Origin: Phyllobacterium zundukense
GTDB taxonomy: Bacteria > Pseudomonadota > Alphaproteobacteria > Rhizobiales > Rhizobiaceae
DNA length: 64,000 nucleotides
Direction: 5' to 3'
Assembly (NCBI RefSeq): GCF_025452195.1
Contig: NZ_CP104973.1
Coordinates: 744,001 to 808,000 of the forward strand
Numbering within the stretch: the first letter of the stretch is position 1; every line of letters begins with the position of its first letter. Below are positions 32,400 through 40,647 of the stretch, piece after piece. The notes below the pieces were generated by a model. It ran no database searches and was not told where the DNA came from. It saw nothing but the letters and a program-made list of their open reading frames with translations. The translations under genes and the position numbers were made by a program.

Positions 32400-33272
32400 C
32401 TACCTCTCCAGGTTCTTGCCGATGAGGCGAATGAGGAAGAAGGCGACGATGTTGGCGAGGATCACCGCGACGATACCGCCGGCCGAAGCGCCGCCTACGT
32501 CGAACTGAAGAAGCGCCTGTGCGTAAATCAGATAGGTGATGTTCGTCGTCTGAAGTCCCGGACCACCGTTGGTCGTCACCAGAATTTCGGCGAAGACGCT
32601 GAGCAGGAAGATGGTCTGGATGAGGATGACGACCGTGATGGCGCGCGACATATGCGGCAGGACCAGATAGAAAAACCGAGAGAGCGCCCCGGCACCATCC
32701 ATTTCCGCCGCCTCTATCTGTTCGCCGTCGAGCGACTGCAAAGCGGTCAGCAGGATCAGCGTGGCGAAAGGCAGCCACTGCCAAGCGACGATGAGAATGA
32801 TCGAAAACAGCGGCAGCTGGGCGAACCAGTCGATGGGCTGGAACCCGAACGAGCGGGCGATCCACGCGAACAGGCCGTTTACGGGATGCATCAGCATATT
32901 CTTCCACACCAGCGCCGAAACAGTCGGCATGACGAAGAACGGCGCGATGACCAGAAGCCGGACGATGCCCTGCCCCCAGAATGGCTGGTCAAGTACCAGC
33001 GCCAGCAGGACGCCGCCAATGACTGTGATGAGCAGCGTGCCGCCGACCAGCATGAGCGTGTTGCCAAGAGCGGTGAAGAAAGCCGGGTCAGTAAGAAAGT
33101 ACTGATAATTGAGAAAGCCGATAAATTCCTCGGTTCCCGGCATCAAAAGATTGTAGCGCAGGAACGAAAAATACAGCGTCATGACAAGCGGCACGATCAT
33201 CCACAAAAACAGGAGGATGACGGCGGGCGACATCATGAGACGGGCGGTTGCACGTGTCTGAAGCGTAGCCAT
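32400..33272 (-). CDS. smoF: Polyol ABC transporter permease
   Basis: The product has 290 residues of the MalF type: an N-terminal helix (MMSPAVILLFLWMIVPLVMT), a periplasmic segment with YQYFLTDPAFFTALGNT, and the EAA loop EAAEMDGAGALSRFFYLVLP. Six transmembrane helices. Lies 106 bp after the binding protein gene smoE; that gap may hold a processing or attenuating element. Confidence 0.93.
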   Translation of the reverse strand: MATLQTRATARLMMSPAVILLFLWMIVPLVMTLYFSFLRYNLLMPGTEEFIGFLNYQYFLTDPAFFTALGNTLMLVGGTLLITVIGGVLLALVLDQPFWGQGIVRLLVIAPFFVMPTVSALVWKNMLMHPVNGLFAWIARSFGFQPIDWFAQLPLFSIILIVAWQWLPFATLILLTALQSLDGEQIEAAEMDGAGALSRFFYLVLPHMSRAITVVILIQTIFLLSVFAEILVTTNGGPGLQTTNITYLIYAQALLQFDVGGASAGGIVAVILANIVAFFLIRLIGKNLER

Positions 33273-33378
33273 GGTCAGGGTTCCAATACAGCAATCATCA
33301 AAAAGCGAGAATGCAGAAGGAGGCCCGGGCGGATCCTGACATTCGCGTCAGGAAACCGTCCGGATGCCTGAGAGGACT

Positions 33379-34689
33379 CTACTTGATGTAGCCGCCCTTG
33401 GTCATCTCGCGAGTCGTGAGCGCTTGCGCACTCTGCAATGCCTGATCAACCTTCATCGAGCCGGCAAGCGCCGCCGAAAACTGCTGACCTACAGCTGTGC
33501 CGATACCCTGGAACTCGGGAATGGCGACAAACTGGCCACCCGTATAAGGCACCGGCTTGACAGTCGGCTTGGTGGTATTGGCAGCATTCATCGCATCGAG
33601 CGTAATCTTGGCGAAGGGAGCCGCCTTCTCGTATTCAGGGTTGGCATAAAGCGACTTGCGTGTGCCCGGAGGAACGTTGGCCCAGCCTTCCTTGCTCGCG
33701 ACAAGCTCCGTATAGGCCTTGTCGGTTGCCCAGGAGACGAACTTCTGCGCAGCTTCCGCCTTCTTGGTGCCTGCCGGAATACCGAGGTTCCAGGCCCACA
33801 GCCAGTTACCATGGTTTTCGACGCCGCCTGTCGGGAACAGCGCATAGCCCACCTTGTCGGCAACCTTGGAATCCTTCGGGTTGGTCACGAAGGACGCAGC
33901 CACCGTCGCATCGATCCAGATGCCGCATTTGCCGGTCTGGAACAGCGCGAGATTTTCGTTGAAGCCATTGGACGAAGCTCCGGGAGGGCCCGCTTCCTTC
34001 ATCAGGTCGACGTAGAAGGTCAGCGCCTTCTTCCATTCGGGCTGGTCGAACTGCGGGGTCCACTTTTCATCGAACCAGCGCCCGCCAAACGAATTCGACA
34101 TTGCGGTCAGGAGCGCCATGTTCTCGCCCCAGCCGGCCTTGCCACGCAGGCAGATGCCGTAGGTCTCGGTCGACTTGTCCGTCATCTTCTTCGCCGCGTC
34201 GGCGATCTCGTCCCAGGTCGGCTTTTCGGAAATCTTGACACCGGCCTTTTCGGCCAGGTCCTTGCGATACATGACCATTGCGCTTTCGCCGTAGAACGGC
34301 GAGGCATAGAGCTTGCCGTCAACGGAGACGGCGGCATCGATAGCCGGCAAAAGGTCTGACTTGTCATAGTCGGCGCCAAGGCCGTCGAGCGGCAGGAGCC
34401 AGCCCTGCTTGGCCCAGATCGGCACTTCGTAGGTGCCGATGGTCATGACATCGTACTGACCGCCCTTGGTGGCGATGTCGGTCGTGACGCGCTGACGCAA
34501 TACGTTTTCTTCGAGCGTCACCCACTCAAGCTTGATGTCCGGATTTTTCTTGGTGAAATCTTCGGTCAATTTCTGCATGCGGACCATGTCGCCATTGTTG
34601 ACCGTGGCGATGGTCAGCGTTTCCGCATGCGCGAAACTCGACATGGCGAGTACCGACGCCGCGCCGAGCAGAAGCGTTCTTGATAACAT
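33379..34689 (-). CDS. smoE: Polyol ABC transporter substrate-binding protein
   Basis: The product has 436 residues. A Sec signal peptide, MLSRTLLLGAASVLAMSSFA with cleavage after AHA, precedes a family 1 solute-binding protein (LTIATVNNGDMVRMQKLTED, then GVKISEKPTWDEIADAAKKM, and W-rich LWAWNLGIPAGTKKAEAAQK). The periplasmic protein captures sorbitol or mannitol. ATG 34689 has GGGAGGAATGAG directly upstream; the longer frame has no support. First gene of the transport part; the regulator gene smoC lies just upstream. Confidence 0.93.
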   Translation of the reverse strand: MLSRTLLLGAASVLAMSSFAHAETLTIATVNNGDMVRMQKLTEDFTKKNPDIKLEWVTLEENVLRQRVTTDIATKGGQYDVMTIGTYEVPIWAKQGWLLPLDGLGADYDKSDLLPAIDAAVSVDGKLYASPFYGESAMVMYRKDLAEKAGVKISEKPTWDEIADAAKKMTDKSTETYGICLRGKAGWGENMALLTAMSNSFGGRWFDEKWTPQFDQPEWKKALTFYVDLMKEAGPPGASSNGFNENLALFQTGKCGIWIDATVAASFVTNPKDSKVADKVGYALFPTGGVENHGNWLWAWNLGIPAGTKKAEAAQKFVSWATDKAYTELVASKEGWANVPPGTRKSLYANPEYEKAAPFAKITLDAMNAANTTKPTVKPVPYTGGQFVAIPEFQGIGTAVGQQFSAALAGSMKVDQALQSAQALTTREMTKGGYIK

Positions 34690-34710
34690 CTCATTCCTCC
34701 CGAATGTTAT

Positions 34711-34771
34711 GAGCAATTGCTTGTGGTATGGGCAAATACTCACACAATGGCAAAACAAGTCAAGAGCAATT
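34711..34771. promoter_or_regulatory. Repeated GAGCAATT sites upstream of smoE
   Basis: GAGCAATT is at 34711-34718 within the perfect palindrome AGCAATTGCT (34712-34721), and again at 34764-34771. A further AATTGCT is at 34853-34859. They sit between the SorC regulator gene and smoE and are candidate regulator sites, although one lies in the smoE leader. Confidence 0.35.
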
Positions 34772-34814
34772 CGTCGCTGCACTGCAATATTGAGAAGGAT
34801 TTTTGCCTATTAAC

Positions 34815-34858
34815 CCAATTCCGGACGGAAAACCGGTTCCCAATTTTCCTGGAATTGC
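34815..34858. repeat. Short palindromic repeat at gene 3' end (copy 2)
   Basis: AATTCCGGACGGAAAACCGG, then TTTTCCTGGAATT, is a second copy of the repeat at 20584-20626. It ends two bases from the stop of the SorC regulator gene, as copy 1 does at the dipeptidase stop. Confidence 0.55.
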
Positions 34859-34859
34859 T

Positions 34860-35813
34860 TTAGCCCGCGAGCAAGGTTTCCGCCGTGGCCTCATCGGTGA
34901 TCAAGCCATTGATAAGACTGCCTTTTAGCGCCGCCTCGATGCCCGGCAGCTTTTTCGGCCCCTTGGCGATGGCGATGACCATGGCGGTGTCGCGCGAAGG
35001 AATATGCGCGCTGGCGACGCGGTCATTGGTCAGGCCCTTGAGCGGCACGCCGTTGCGGTCGAAGGCGCGCCCGACGATTTCGCAGACCCCGCCAGCCTGC
35101 CTGAGCGCCAGAAGTTCCTCGCGCGAGATGAAGCCATCGATGAAGAGTGGCGCATCCTCCGACAGGTCCCCGATGCCGAGGAAGGCGACATTCGCCTGTG
35201 CCGACAATTCAAGCACCGGGCGGATCATCGCCTGGCTATGCAGGAGCTCGCGCTCCTCCGGCGAAGAGGCGATGACCGGCAGCGGCATCGGGAAGGAGCG
35301 CGCCTTGATCTTGTCGGCAATATTGAAAATAACGTTGTAGAAAGCCGCCGAACCATCCGGCGCGATATTGCCGGTCAGCGACACCACCTTGTGCTGCGGG
35401 CATTCGATCGGTGACAGCAGCTCGATTGCCGCCTTCAGCGTGCGGCCCGTGCCGATGCCGAGAACAATCGGCGTTTCCGATTTCAGCCAGCGCGTCATCT
35501 CCGCCGCCGCCGCATCGGCAACGCCGAGCGTCGTCGAGGTTGAACCCGGGTCGGTCGGCACCACTTCCGCCATCTTCAGACCGAAGCGCTGCTTCAACTG
35601 CTCGGCGAGATCGAGACAGCGGGCGATCGGGTGGTCAAGCCGGACCTTGACCAGCCCTTCCGACACGGCGAGCGACACCATGCGCTGCGCCGACTGGCGC
35701 GAAATGCCAAGCTTGGCGGCAATCTCATCCTGAGTGTTGCCGGCGACATAATAGAGCCAGCCGGCGCGCGCCGCATCGTCCAATCTCGTTGTGGTGAGGT
35801 CGGGCTTGCTCAC
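34860..35813 (-). CDS. smoC: SorC/DeoR-family sugar-responsive regulator
   Basis: The product has 317 residues. The N-terminal HTH (YYVAGNTQDEIAAKLGISRQ, then SAQRMVSLAV) is followed by a sugar-binding SorC domain related to sugar isomerases (VLGIGTGRTLKAAIELLSPI, VVSLTGNIAPDGSAAFYNV, VAFLGIGDLSEDAPLF). GTG 35813 is used as start and overlaps the stop of the SelW-like gene (GTGA). It probably senses a polyol phosphate or polyol and controls smoEFGKS-mtlK. The gene name follows the Sinorhizobium locus. Confidence 0.85.
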   Translation of the reverse strand: MSKPDLTTTRLDDAARAGWLYYVAGNTQDEIAAKLGISRQSAQRMVSLAVSEGLVKVRLDHPIARCLDLAEQLKQRFGLKMAEVVPTDPGSTSTTLGVADAAAAEMTRWLKSETPIVLGIGTGRTLKAAIELLSPIECPQHKVVSLTGNIAPDGSAAFYNVIFNIADKIKARSFPMPLPVIASSPEERELLHSQAMIRPVLELSAQANVAFLGIGDLSEDAPLFIDGFISREELLALRQAGGVCEIVGRAFDRNGVPLKGLTNDRVASAHIPSRDTAMVIAIAKGPKKLPGIEAALKGSLINGLITDEATAETLLAG

Positions 35814-36148
35814 TTGTCTGCCCCGCCCTTAAGCTTCTCGCTTTGCTCGGCGCTGGCGGGGACCCCGGTATGCCCGTCCGAGTGGCCGAGATCGCGTTCC
35901 GGCCAGACGATATCGCGCACCTTTTGCTTCAGCACCTTCGCCTCGGGAAAGCCGCCATCGCGCTTGCGCTCCCAGATGAGATCGCCGTTGACATGGATCT
36001 CGAAGATGCCGCCGGTGCCGGGGATCAGGGCCACCTCGCCAAGATCGGCGCCGAAGGTGGACAGCAGTTCCTGCCCCATCCAGGCGGCGCGCAGCATCCA
36101 GCTGCATTGGGTGCAATAGGTGATGGTGATGCGCGGTTTCGTTGTCAT
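35810..36148 (-). CDS. SelT/SelW/SelH-family redox protein
   Basis: The product has 112 residues. ITYCTQCSWMLRAAWMGQEL contains the CxxC pair of the Rdx/SelW thioredoxin-like fold, with Cys in place of Sec. GEVALIPGTGGIFEIHVNG follows, then the DGGFPEAKVLKQKVRD helix. The tail of about 25 residues is polar. ATG 36148 chosen because the upstream 21 residues look non-coding. It is the first gene before smoC and overlaps it by 4 bp, although its function seems unrelated. Confidence 0.85.
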   Translation of the reverse strand: MTTKPRITITYCTQCSWMLRAAWMGQELLSTFGADLGEVALIPGTGGIFEIHVNGDLIWERKRDGGFPEAKVLKQKVRDIVWPERDLGHSDGHTGVPASAEQSEKLKGGADK

Positions 36149-36306
36149 GGTTCGTCTTCTAGCATTTCCGCACCCGGATGTAAGCTGCCGTCTGGCGCAA
36201 CCATTGCACAATGGTTCGTGGCAACAATCCGGGACATCGCGACGATCCCACTACGAGCCCGTTCGGCCATCTCGACGGTACCGCAGAGCGGAAACAGCGG
36301 ATCTGG

Positions 36307-36462
36307 ATGATCGTCCTTCGAGTCCTCCAGCCTTATTCCGGTACAGCGGTGCTTGCTCCGGCATTGCGGATTCTTGCAGGTCTTGTGGTTTTGGGGGCGT
36401 TGATTTACTGGATGGCATCGCTGCTGTGCGTGGTTCGACAAGCTCACCATGAGGGAGATTGA
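36307..36462 (+). CDS. Possible small membrane protein running into element C
   Basis: The 51-residue frame has one hydrophobic helix (ALRILAGLVVLGALIYWMAS). Its C-terminal 13 residues are encoded by the arm of palindromic element C. It may be a real short gene whose end was replaced by the element, or may be chance. No clear ribosome site. Confidence 0.25.
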   Translation: MIVLRVLQPYSGTAVLAPALRILAGLVVLGALIYWMASLLCVVRQAHHEGD

Positions 36463-36612
36463 GGACTGCACCGCTGGCCACAGACTCCACTTGGCTGCAC
36501 CGCTAGTCACCGACCCTACTTGCCTCCACTGCAACCAACCCACTTCCCTCATGGTGAGCTCGTCGAACCACGCACAGCAGCGATGCCATCCGGAAAATCA
36601 ACCCACCCAAAA
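36389..36612. repeat. Palindromic intergenic element, copy C, with long locus-specific arms
   Basis: The shared core GTGCGTGGTTCGACAAGCTC ... is mirrored at the right end by GAGCTCGTCGAACCACGCAC. Outside the core, GGATGGCATCGCTGCT (from 36410) is perfectly mirrored by AGCAGCGATGCCATCC (to 36591). Further out, TTTTGGG...GTTGATTT is mirrored with a few mismatches. These outer arms are not found in copies A, B and D. Confidence 0.75.
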
Positions 36613-36633
36613 AATTCCCCACTTCCTGACATC

Positions 36634-36657
36634 CTCCTGACAGTAGGTTGTCAGGAG
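36634..36657. promoter_or_regulatory. Perfect inverted repeat upstream of the DUF1579-like gene
   Basis: CTCCTGACA-GTAGGT-TGTCAGGAG is a perfect 9-bp inverted repeat; a further half-site TTCCTGACA lies at 36623-36631. The spacing and the position about 55 bp before the start codon fit a repressor operator. Confidence 0.45.
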
Positions 36658-36710
36658 CCCTGCGCTATATCTATCCACGAAACGGGATGAAATAACGGGA
36701 GGACAGCATC

Positions 36711-37187
36711 ATGGACGGAGCGATCGACACCCTTGGCAGCGCAGCCGATTTTGATTTTTTCATCGGCGACTGGAACATCCGCAATCTCCGTCTGAAGGAA
36801 CGTTTTGCCGGCTCCGATAACTGGGAGATCTTCCCCGCCACGTCGAGCGTGCGCAAGATTCTCGAAGGCACGGGGAATTTCGAAGAGATGCACATGCCCT
36901 CGCAGGGCTTTACCGGGATGACGCTGCGCCTGTTCAACCCGCGCGATGGATCATGGTCGCTGCATTGGGCCGACAGCCGCGCGAATGTGCTGTTTCCGCC
37001 GGTGATCGGCCATTTCGACAACGGCAAGGGCGTTTTCTACGGCGAGGATATGGATGACGGCGTGCCGGTGCGCGTGCGCTTCCTTTGGACCCCCTCGCCC
37101 GAAGCGCCACTTTGGGCGCAGGCGTTTTCCAGGGATGGCGGCGAAACCTGGGAAACCAACTGGGTGATGGAGTTTACGCGAGCGTAG
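36711..37187 (+). CDS. DUF1579-like hypothetical protein
   Basis: The 158-residue product opens FDFFIGDWNIRNLRLKERFA, the 'DW-N' start of DUF1579-type lipocalin-like proteins. It continues SVRKILEGTGNFEEM, LRLFNPRDGSWSLHWADSRA and a closing RDGGETWETNWVMEFTRA. Such proteins are small beta-barrels, function unknown, perhaps ligand binding. A strong GGGAGGA site precedes ATG 36711. Single gene with a likely operator at 36634. Confidence 0.75.
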   Translation: MDGAIDTLGSAADFDFFIGDWNIRNLRLKERFAGSDNWEIFPATSSVRKILEGTGNFEEMHMPSQGFTGMTLRLFNPRDGSWSLHWADSRANVLFPPVIGHFDNGKGVFYGEDMDDGVPVRVRFLWTPSPEAPLWAQAFSRDGGETWETNWVMEFTRA

Positions 37188-37312
37188 CGTAAAGATCGTC
37201 CGCGCGCGGGTCGACGCTTTCCATCAATGCGGCACAAAATTAGCGTATTGCATAGTCTGATTGCCCTGCTTTGCGCCACGCCGCCCAAGGGTGAGCAGCG
37301 TGGCGCGATAGT

Positions 37313-39760
37313 TCAATGATTGATAATCAGCAGCTTGTCCTCGGGCTTGCCAGAGGCGGACTTGGGAGGTCCCCCATTGCCGCCGAGAGCAATGCCGCCG
37401 CTTGCCCCACCGAGCATCCCGGCCTGTGCCAACGCAATCTCAGCCAACCGCTGTTCACGCCCGAAGTTCTGCAGCTCGATATCGGTGATGGCAACCTTGC
37501 CACTCTCCTTTGGGAAAGCCAGCTTCAGTTCCTTGAGGTGTTCAAGATCGATGCCCTCGAAAGCCTTGAGCGGGATGGCAACCATGTTCATCAGGATCTT
37601 CACCTGCCCGTTGGCGTAGGGTGCGTCGGCCATATGATCGAGGAAAGGAATGTCTTTTTTGGGATCAGGTTGGCCAATCGATACAGCTGTGACCGAAATT
37701 CCCAAGGCAGGATCAGGTTGGCCGATCGAAGCTACCGCAGGCGGGGTTTCCGGGAACGGTGCGTCTCCTGCTTTGCGTCTCGGCGCATAGAGGGCATTGG
37801 TGAAATTGCTCGCTGTCACGGTGGCCGATTTGCCGGCAGTATCTGTTAACTTCACCAACACTTCCTGACCCATCGGACGCACGACGGCGATGCGGAATGT
37901 CAGGGAGTCGAAGTCTTTGGTAGAGAGATCTTTGAGATCGGTGGTGATCGCTCGCTCTACCGGCTGCGTATCCGTTTTTGGTTTCGACCAGGCAAGCTCC
38001 GCATGATCGGCAATGGAACGTAGCCCATTAACTCCGCCGCCATTGAATTCGAATCCTGACAGCCGTTTGGGCGTGCAGGCGCCCTCGCGATAGGCACCCG
38101 CGGGCATTTCGCAGCGGGCTATATCATCGAAACCGGACAAATTGATTGTTCCGTCAAGCAGATTTGTTGTTAGACTATTGCCGGATCCAAACCGCTGGAT
38201 CAGCTTGCGTTTTGCTCCATCCTTTTGCACGGTCAGAACGAACCGCTCGTCGCATCGCCCGTGTGTCTTGGGGCAGGCCGCCTCGGGCACCTGGGCCAAA
38301 CCATTCCAATAGGTGGCAAATATCTTCTCACCGCCGACGTGATACCGCATGAAAGAGTTTATGACGAACAACCCGGTGTTACGCTGATCTTCATCGCTCA
38401 GGCGAATGCTGTCCGTCCTGTTTTTGTCCCTCAAGCAAAAGTCTGGGCCTCTACCGAAACGGAAGTCATCATTTGTCCAGATCGTATTGTAGTCGTTGTG
38501 ATTGGCGCCGTTGACCATGATCTGATAGCGCGGCGCGCGATCTTCATCGGTGCCAAAACGATTGTGATCGTAGGCCACAGCACCTTGCAACTCGGCCATG
38601 TCTCCATCGCAGGACGGCAATAGCACTGCGAGCGGTACGTGATAGATACCCGTACTACCGCCGAAGTCTGTGGGCGCCAGCAAGAATGCGCCTTTGAATT
38701 GATAGGACGGTGGTTCGTTTGCATTGCCGCTGCCGGCTGCGAAGAAGATGTTATGTTTCGTGATTGCGCTGGCAAGCTTTGCTTCGTCAACGCTTCCAGC
38801 TGTAGTAATGGCGGCAGTAAGATCGGGATAGCCGGAAAATCGAGGCCGGACTGCGGCGACGGCTGCGATCAGATCCCGCTCGGTTGTGCCGCGCCGGACC
38901 ATATTGAACAGGATCGTGTTTGTAACGCCCTGACCGCCGCGCGAATGGCCCATGATGCCGATGCGCGAGAAATCCAGCTTGCCTTTCAAACCATTGAGGG
39001 CGCCTGGCGTGCCATCCGGATTGATCTGACCCTGCTCGTTGACTTGGCGAAGACGGTCGAGCGTGCCCAGCATCAGTTGTGCACGTGATTGACTTGAAGC
39101 ATCACCAGCCCAAGGGTCAACCCCCCGAGTGCCGAGGCCATTGATTGCATTTGCATCGATCGACAGCACGACGTAGCCATGTGTCGCAAGGTGTTCAGCA
39201 AGATAATCATAGCCTTTGTAGCTTGCGTCCGCTGCGCTATGGTTGCCGTGCAAGAGAATAATAACCGGGAAGGTCGTTGATAGCGGCGGTCTGATCGCGT
39301 CTCGGGGATAGCGGATCCAGCCATGGATCGGTGTGAGAAGCGTGGTCCCATCGCCGAATGTGGTGGAATCACCACTTGCCACGGCAACCAAATTGCCAAG
39401 ATTATACTCGTAGGCCGGTGAGGACCAGAATGTCTGCCCACCAATGGTATCCGGTGCTACCTCGATAAACCGGCTTGCCCCCTTGCTGGCGGCGGTATCG
39501 AGCAAACCTTCGATGGGGCTGGGCTCACCGCCGGTCGTCACTGGCGGCTTCGGGTCGGTTTCTGGAACCTTTGTGACATCACCAACGACCGGCTCCTTCG
39601 GCACCTTTGTGTCATCGATTACCGTTGTCTTAATTTCGGGAAAGGTTGGTTCCGGGTTGGGTTCAGGCGCGCTACTGTCATTGTTACAGCCCATCAATAG
39701 GGCAAGCAGCGCACTAAACAGGCACGCGCGGGTCAATTCCCGCGTCTTCGATTTCTTCAT
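37313..39760 (-). CDS. Secreted alpha/beta-hydrolase lipoprotein
   Basis: The product has 815 residues. The signal MKKSKTRELTRACLFSALLA ends in lipobox LLMGC; a Pro/Glu-rich linker (about 25-75) follows. The hydrolase domain has VIILLHGNHSAADASYKGYD (oxyanion region) and the nucleophile elbow IGIMGHSRGGQGV. Later sections give NGANHNDYN (possible catalytic His) and a C-terminal beta part with a tandem SIGQPDP unit. It resembles chlorophyllase/lipase-like esterases; substrate unknown. AGGAG precedes ATG 39760. Confidence 0.8.
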   Translation of the reverse strand: MKKSKTRELTRACLFSALLALLMGCNNDSSAPEPNPEPTFPEIKTTVIDDTKVPKEPVVGDVTKVPETDPKPPVTTGGEPSPIEGLLDTAASKGASRFIEVAPDTIGGQTFWSSPAYEYNLGNLVAVASGDSTTFGDGTTLLTPIHGWIRYPRDAIRPPLSTTFPVIILLHGNHSAADASYKGYDYLAEHLATHGYVVLSIDANAINGLGTRGVDPWAGDASSQSRAQLMLGTLDRLRQVNEQGQINPDGTPGALNGLKGKLDFSRIGIMGHSRGGQGVTNTILFNMVRRGTTERDLIAAVAAVRPRFSGYPDLTAAITTAGSVDEAKLASAITKHNIFFAAGSGNANEPPSYQFKGAFLLAPTDFGGSTGIYHVPLAVLLPSCDGDMAELQGAVAYDHNRFGTDEDRAPRYQIMVNGANHNDYNTIWTNDDFRFGRGPDFCLRDKNRTDSIRLSDEDQRNTGLFVINSFMRYHVGGEKIFATYWNGLAQVPEAACPKTHGRCDERFVLTVQKDGAKRKLIQRFGSGNSLTTNLLDGTINLSGFDDIARCEMPAGAYREGACTPKRLSGFEFNGGGVNGLRSIADHAELAWSKPKTDTQPVERAITTDLKDLSTKDFDSLTFRIAVVRPMGQEVLVKLTDTAGKSATVTASNFTNALYAPRRKAGDAPFPETPPAVASIGQPDPALGISVTAVSIGQPDPKKDIPFLDHMADAPYANGQVKILMNMVAIPLKAFEGIDLEHLKELKLAFPKESGKVAITDIELQNFGREQRLAEIALAQAGMLGGASGGIALGGNGGPPKSASGKPEDKLLIINH

Positions 39761-39943
39761 TGGAAACTCCTGACCTGGCAGATGCCCGCCGCAGCGAACG
39801 ATCCGCCTTGAAAACACACAAAATATCGATGGCAGGGCCGCTTAAAATGGATGCGGCCGGCCGGCTAACAGAACTTGAAATGCAACAAGCGTGCCAGATC
39901 CTGTCGTTCTAGACAAAGGTATGAGTTGTCCACCGGACGCTCG

Positions 39944-40504
39944 TCAGTCCTCCCAGCCAAACGCCGGTTCGCTCAATCTGCGTACATGGTCGCGCACATC
40001 CGCGGGCCAGCCTTCCGTCAAATCCGTAAAGCGCTGAACGTTGCCGGCATAGAGCGCCCGCGCCGCTTCCTCGTAATGCGGCTCGTTGCCGGCGATCACC
40101 ATCATGAAACGGTCGGCCGCACCTTGCGCCTGTCGCTTCCTTTCGCGCCCGCCATTTTCGTTACGTGCCGCATCGACGAGCTTGCGCAACGTAACGGAAG
40201 CGCCGCCCGGCTGGCCGCTCAGCCAGTCCCACTGCCGCGGCAGCAGCGTTACCTCACGTGCCGTAACGCCGAGCTTCGGCCGCCCCGGCTTGCGCGGCTC
40301 ACTTTGGTCCAGCCGCGCGGCGATTTCCACATCGCTGCCGCGCAGGTCGAATTCGACCTGTTTCCCCGTGGCATCGTCGAAGACGAGGATCGCCTCGCCA
40401 GTATCCCCCGCGCGCTTCAGCGCCAGCGCCACCTCGACACGCGTTCCGCTTGCAATCTTCCGCATGCCCTGAAAGGCCGTGCATGTCTGTTCCGTCGTTT
40501 CCAT
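39944..40504 (-). CDS. DUF2239 family protein
   Basis: The product has 186 residues. The family core is clear: TAFQGMRKIASGTRVEVALA, LVFDDATGKQVEFDLRGSDV, GRPKLGVTAREVTLLPRQWD, WLSGQPGGASVTLRKLV and RFMMVIAGNEPHYEEAARAL. The middle block resembles a ribbon-helix-helix DNA-binding segment; the true role is unknown. ATG 40504 with AGGTG upstream is used. Two operator-like palindromes lie just before it, which suggests regulated expression. Confidence 0.85.
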   Translation of the reverse strand: METTEQTCTAFQGMRKIASGTRVEVALALKRAGDTGEAILVFDDATGKQVEFDLRGSDVEIAARLDQSEPRKPGRPKLGVTAREVTLLPRQWDWLSGQPGGASVTLRKLVDAARNENGGRERKRQAQGAADRFMMVIAGNEPHYEEAARALYAGNVQRFTDLTEGWPADVRDHVRRLSEPAFGWED

Positions 40505-40532
40505 GTTCCTGTTCACCTGTTGGATGGCAGGC

Positions 40533-40574
40533 TTTTACCCGGTAAAACACCTTCGTCAATATACCCGGGTAAAA
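40533..40574. promoter_or_regulatory. Two operator-like palindromes between DUF2239 gene and lepA
   Basis: TTTTACCCGGTAAAA (40533-40547) is a perfect palindrome around its central base; ATACCCGGGTAAAA (40561-40574) carries the related palindrome TACCCGGGTA. Centres are about 26 bp apart. They overlap the expected DUF2239 promoter. Confidence 0.5.
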
Positions 40575-40647
40575 TTATTCTCCGCTATTCTATGACCACC
40601 CGCACGCTACCCTTCCAAATCCGCCCGAAATGCTCTATGTGGCGCGC

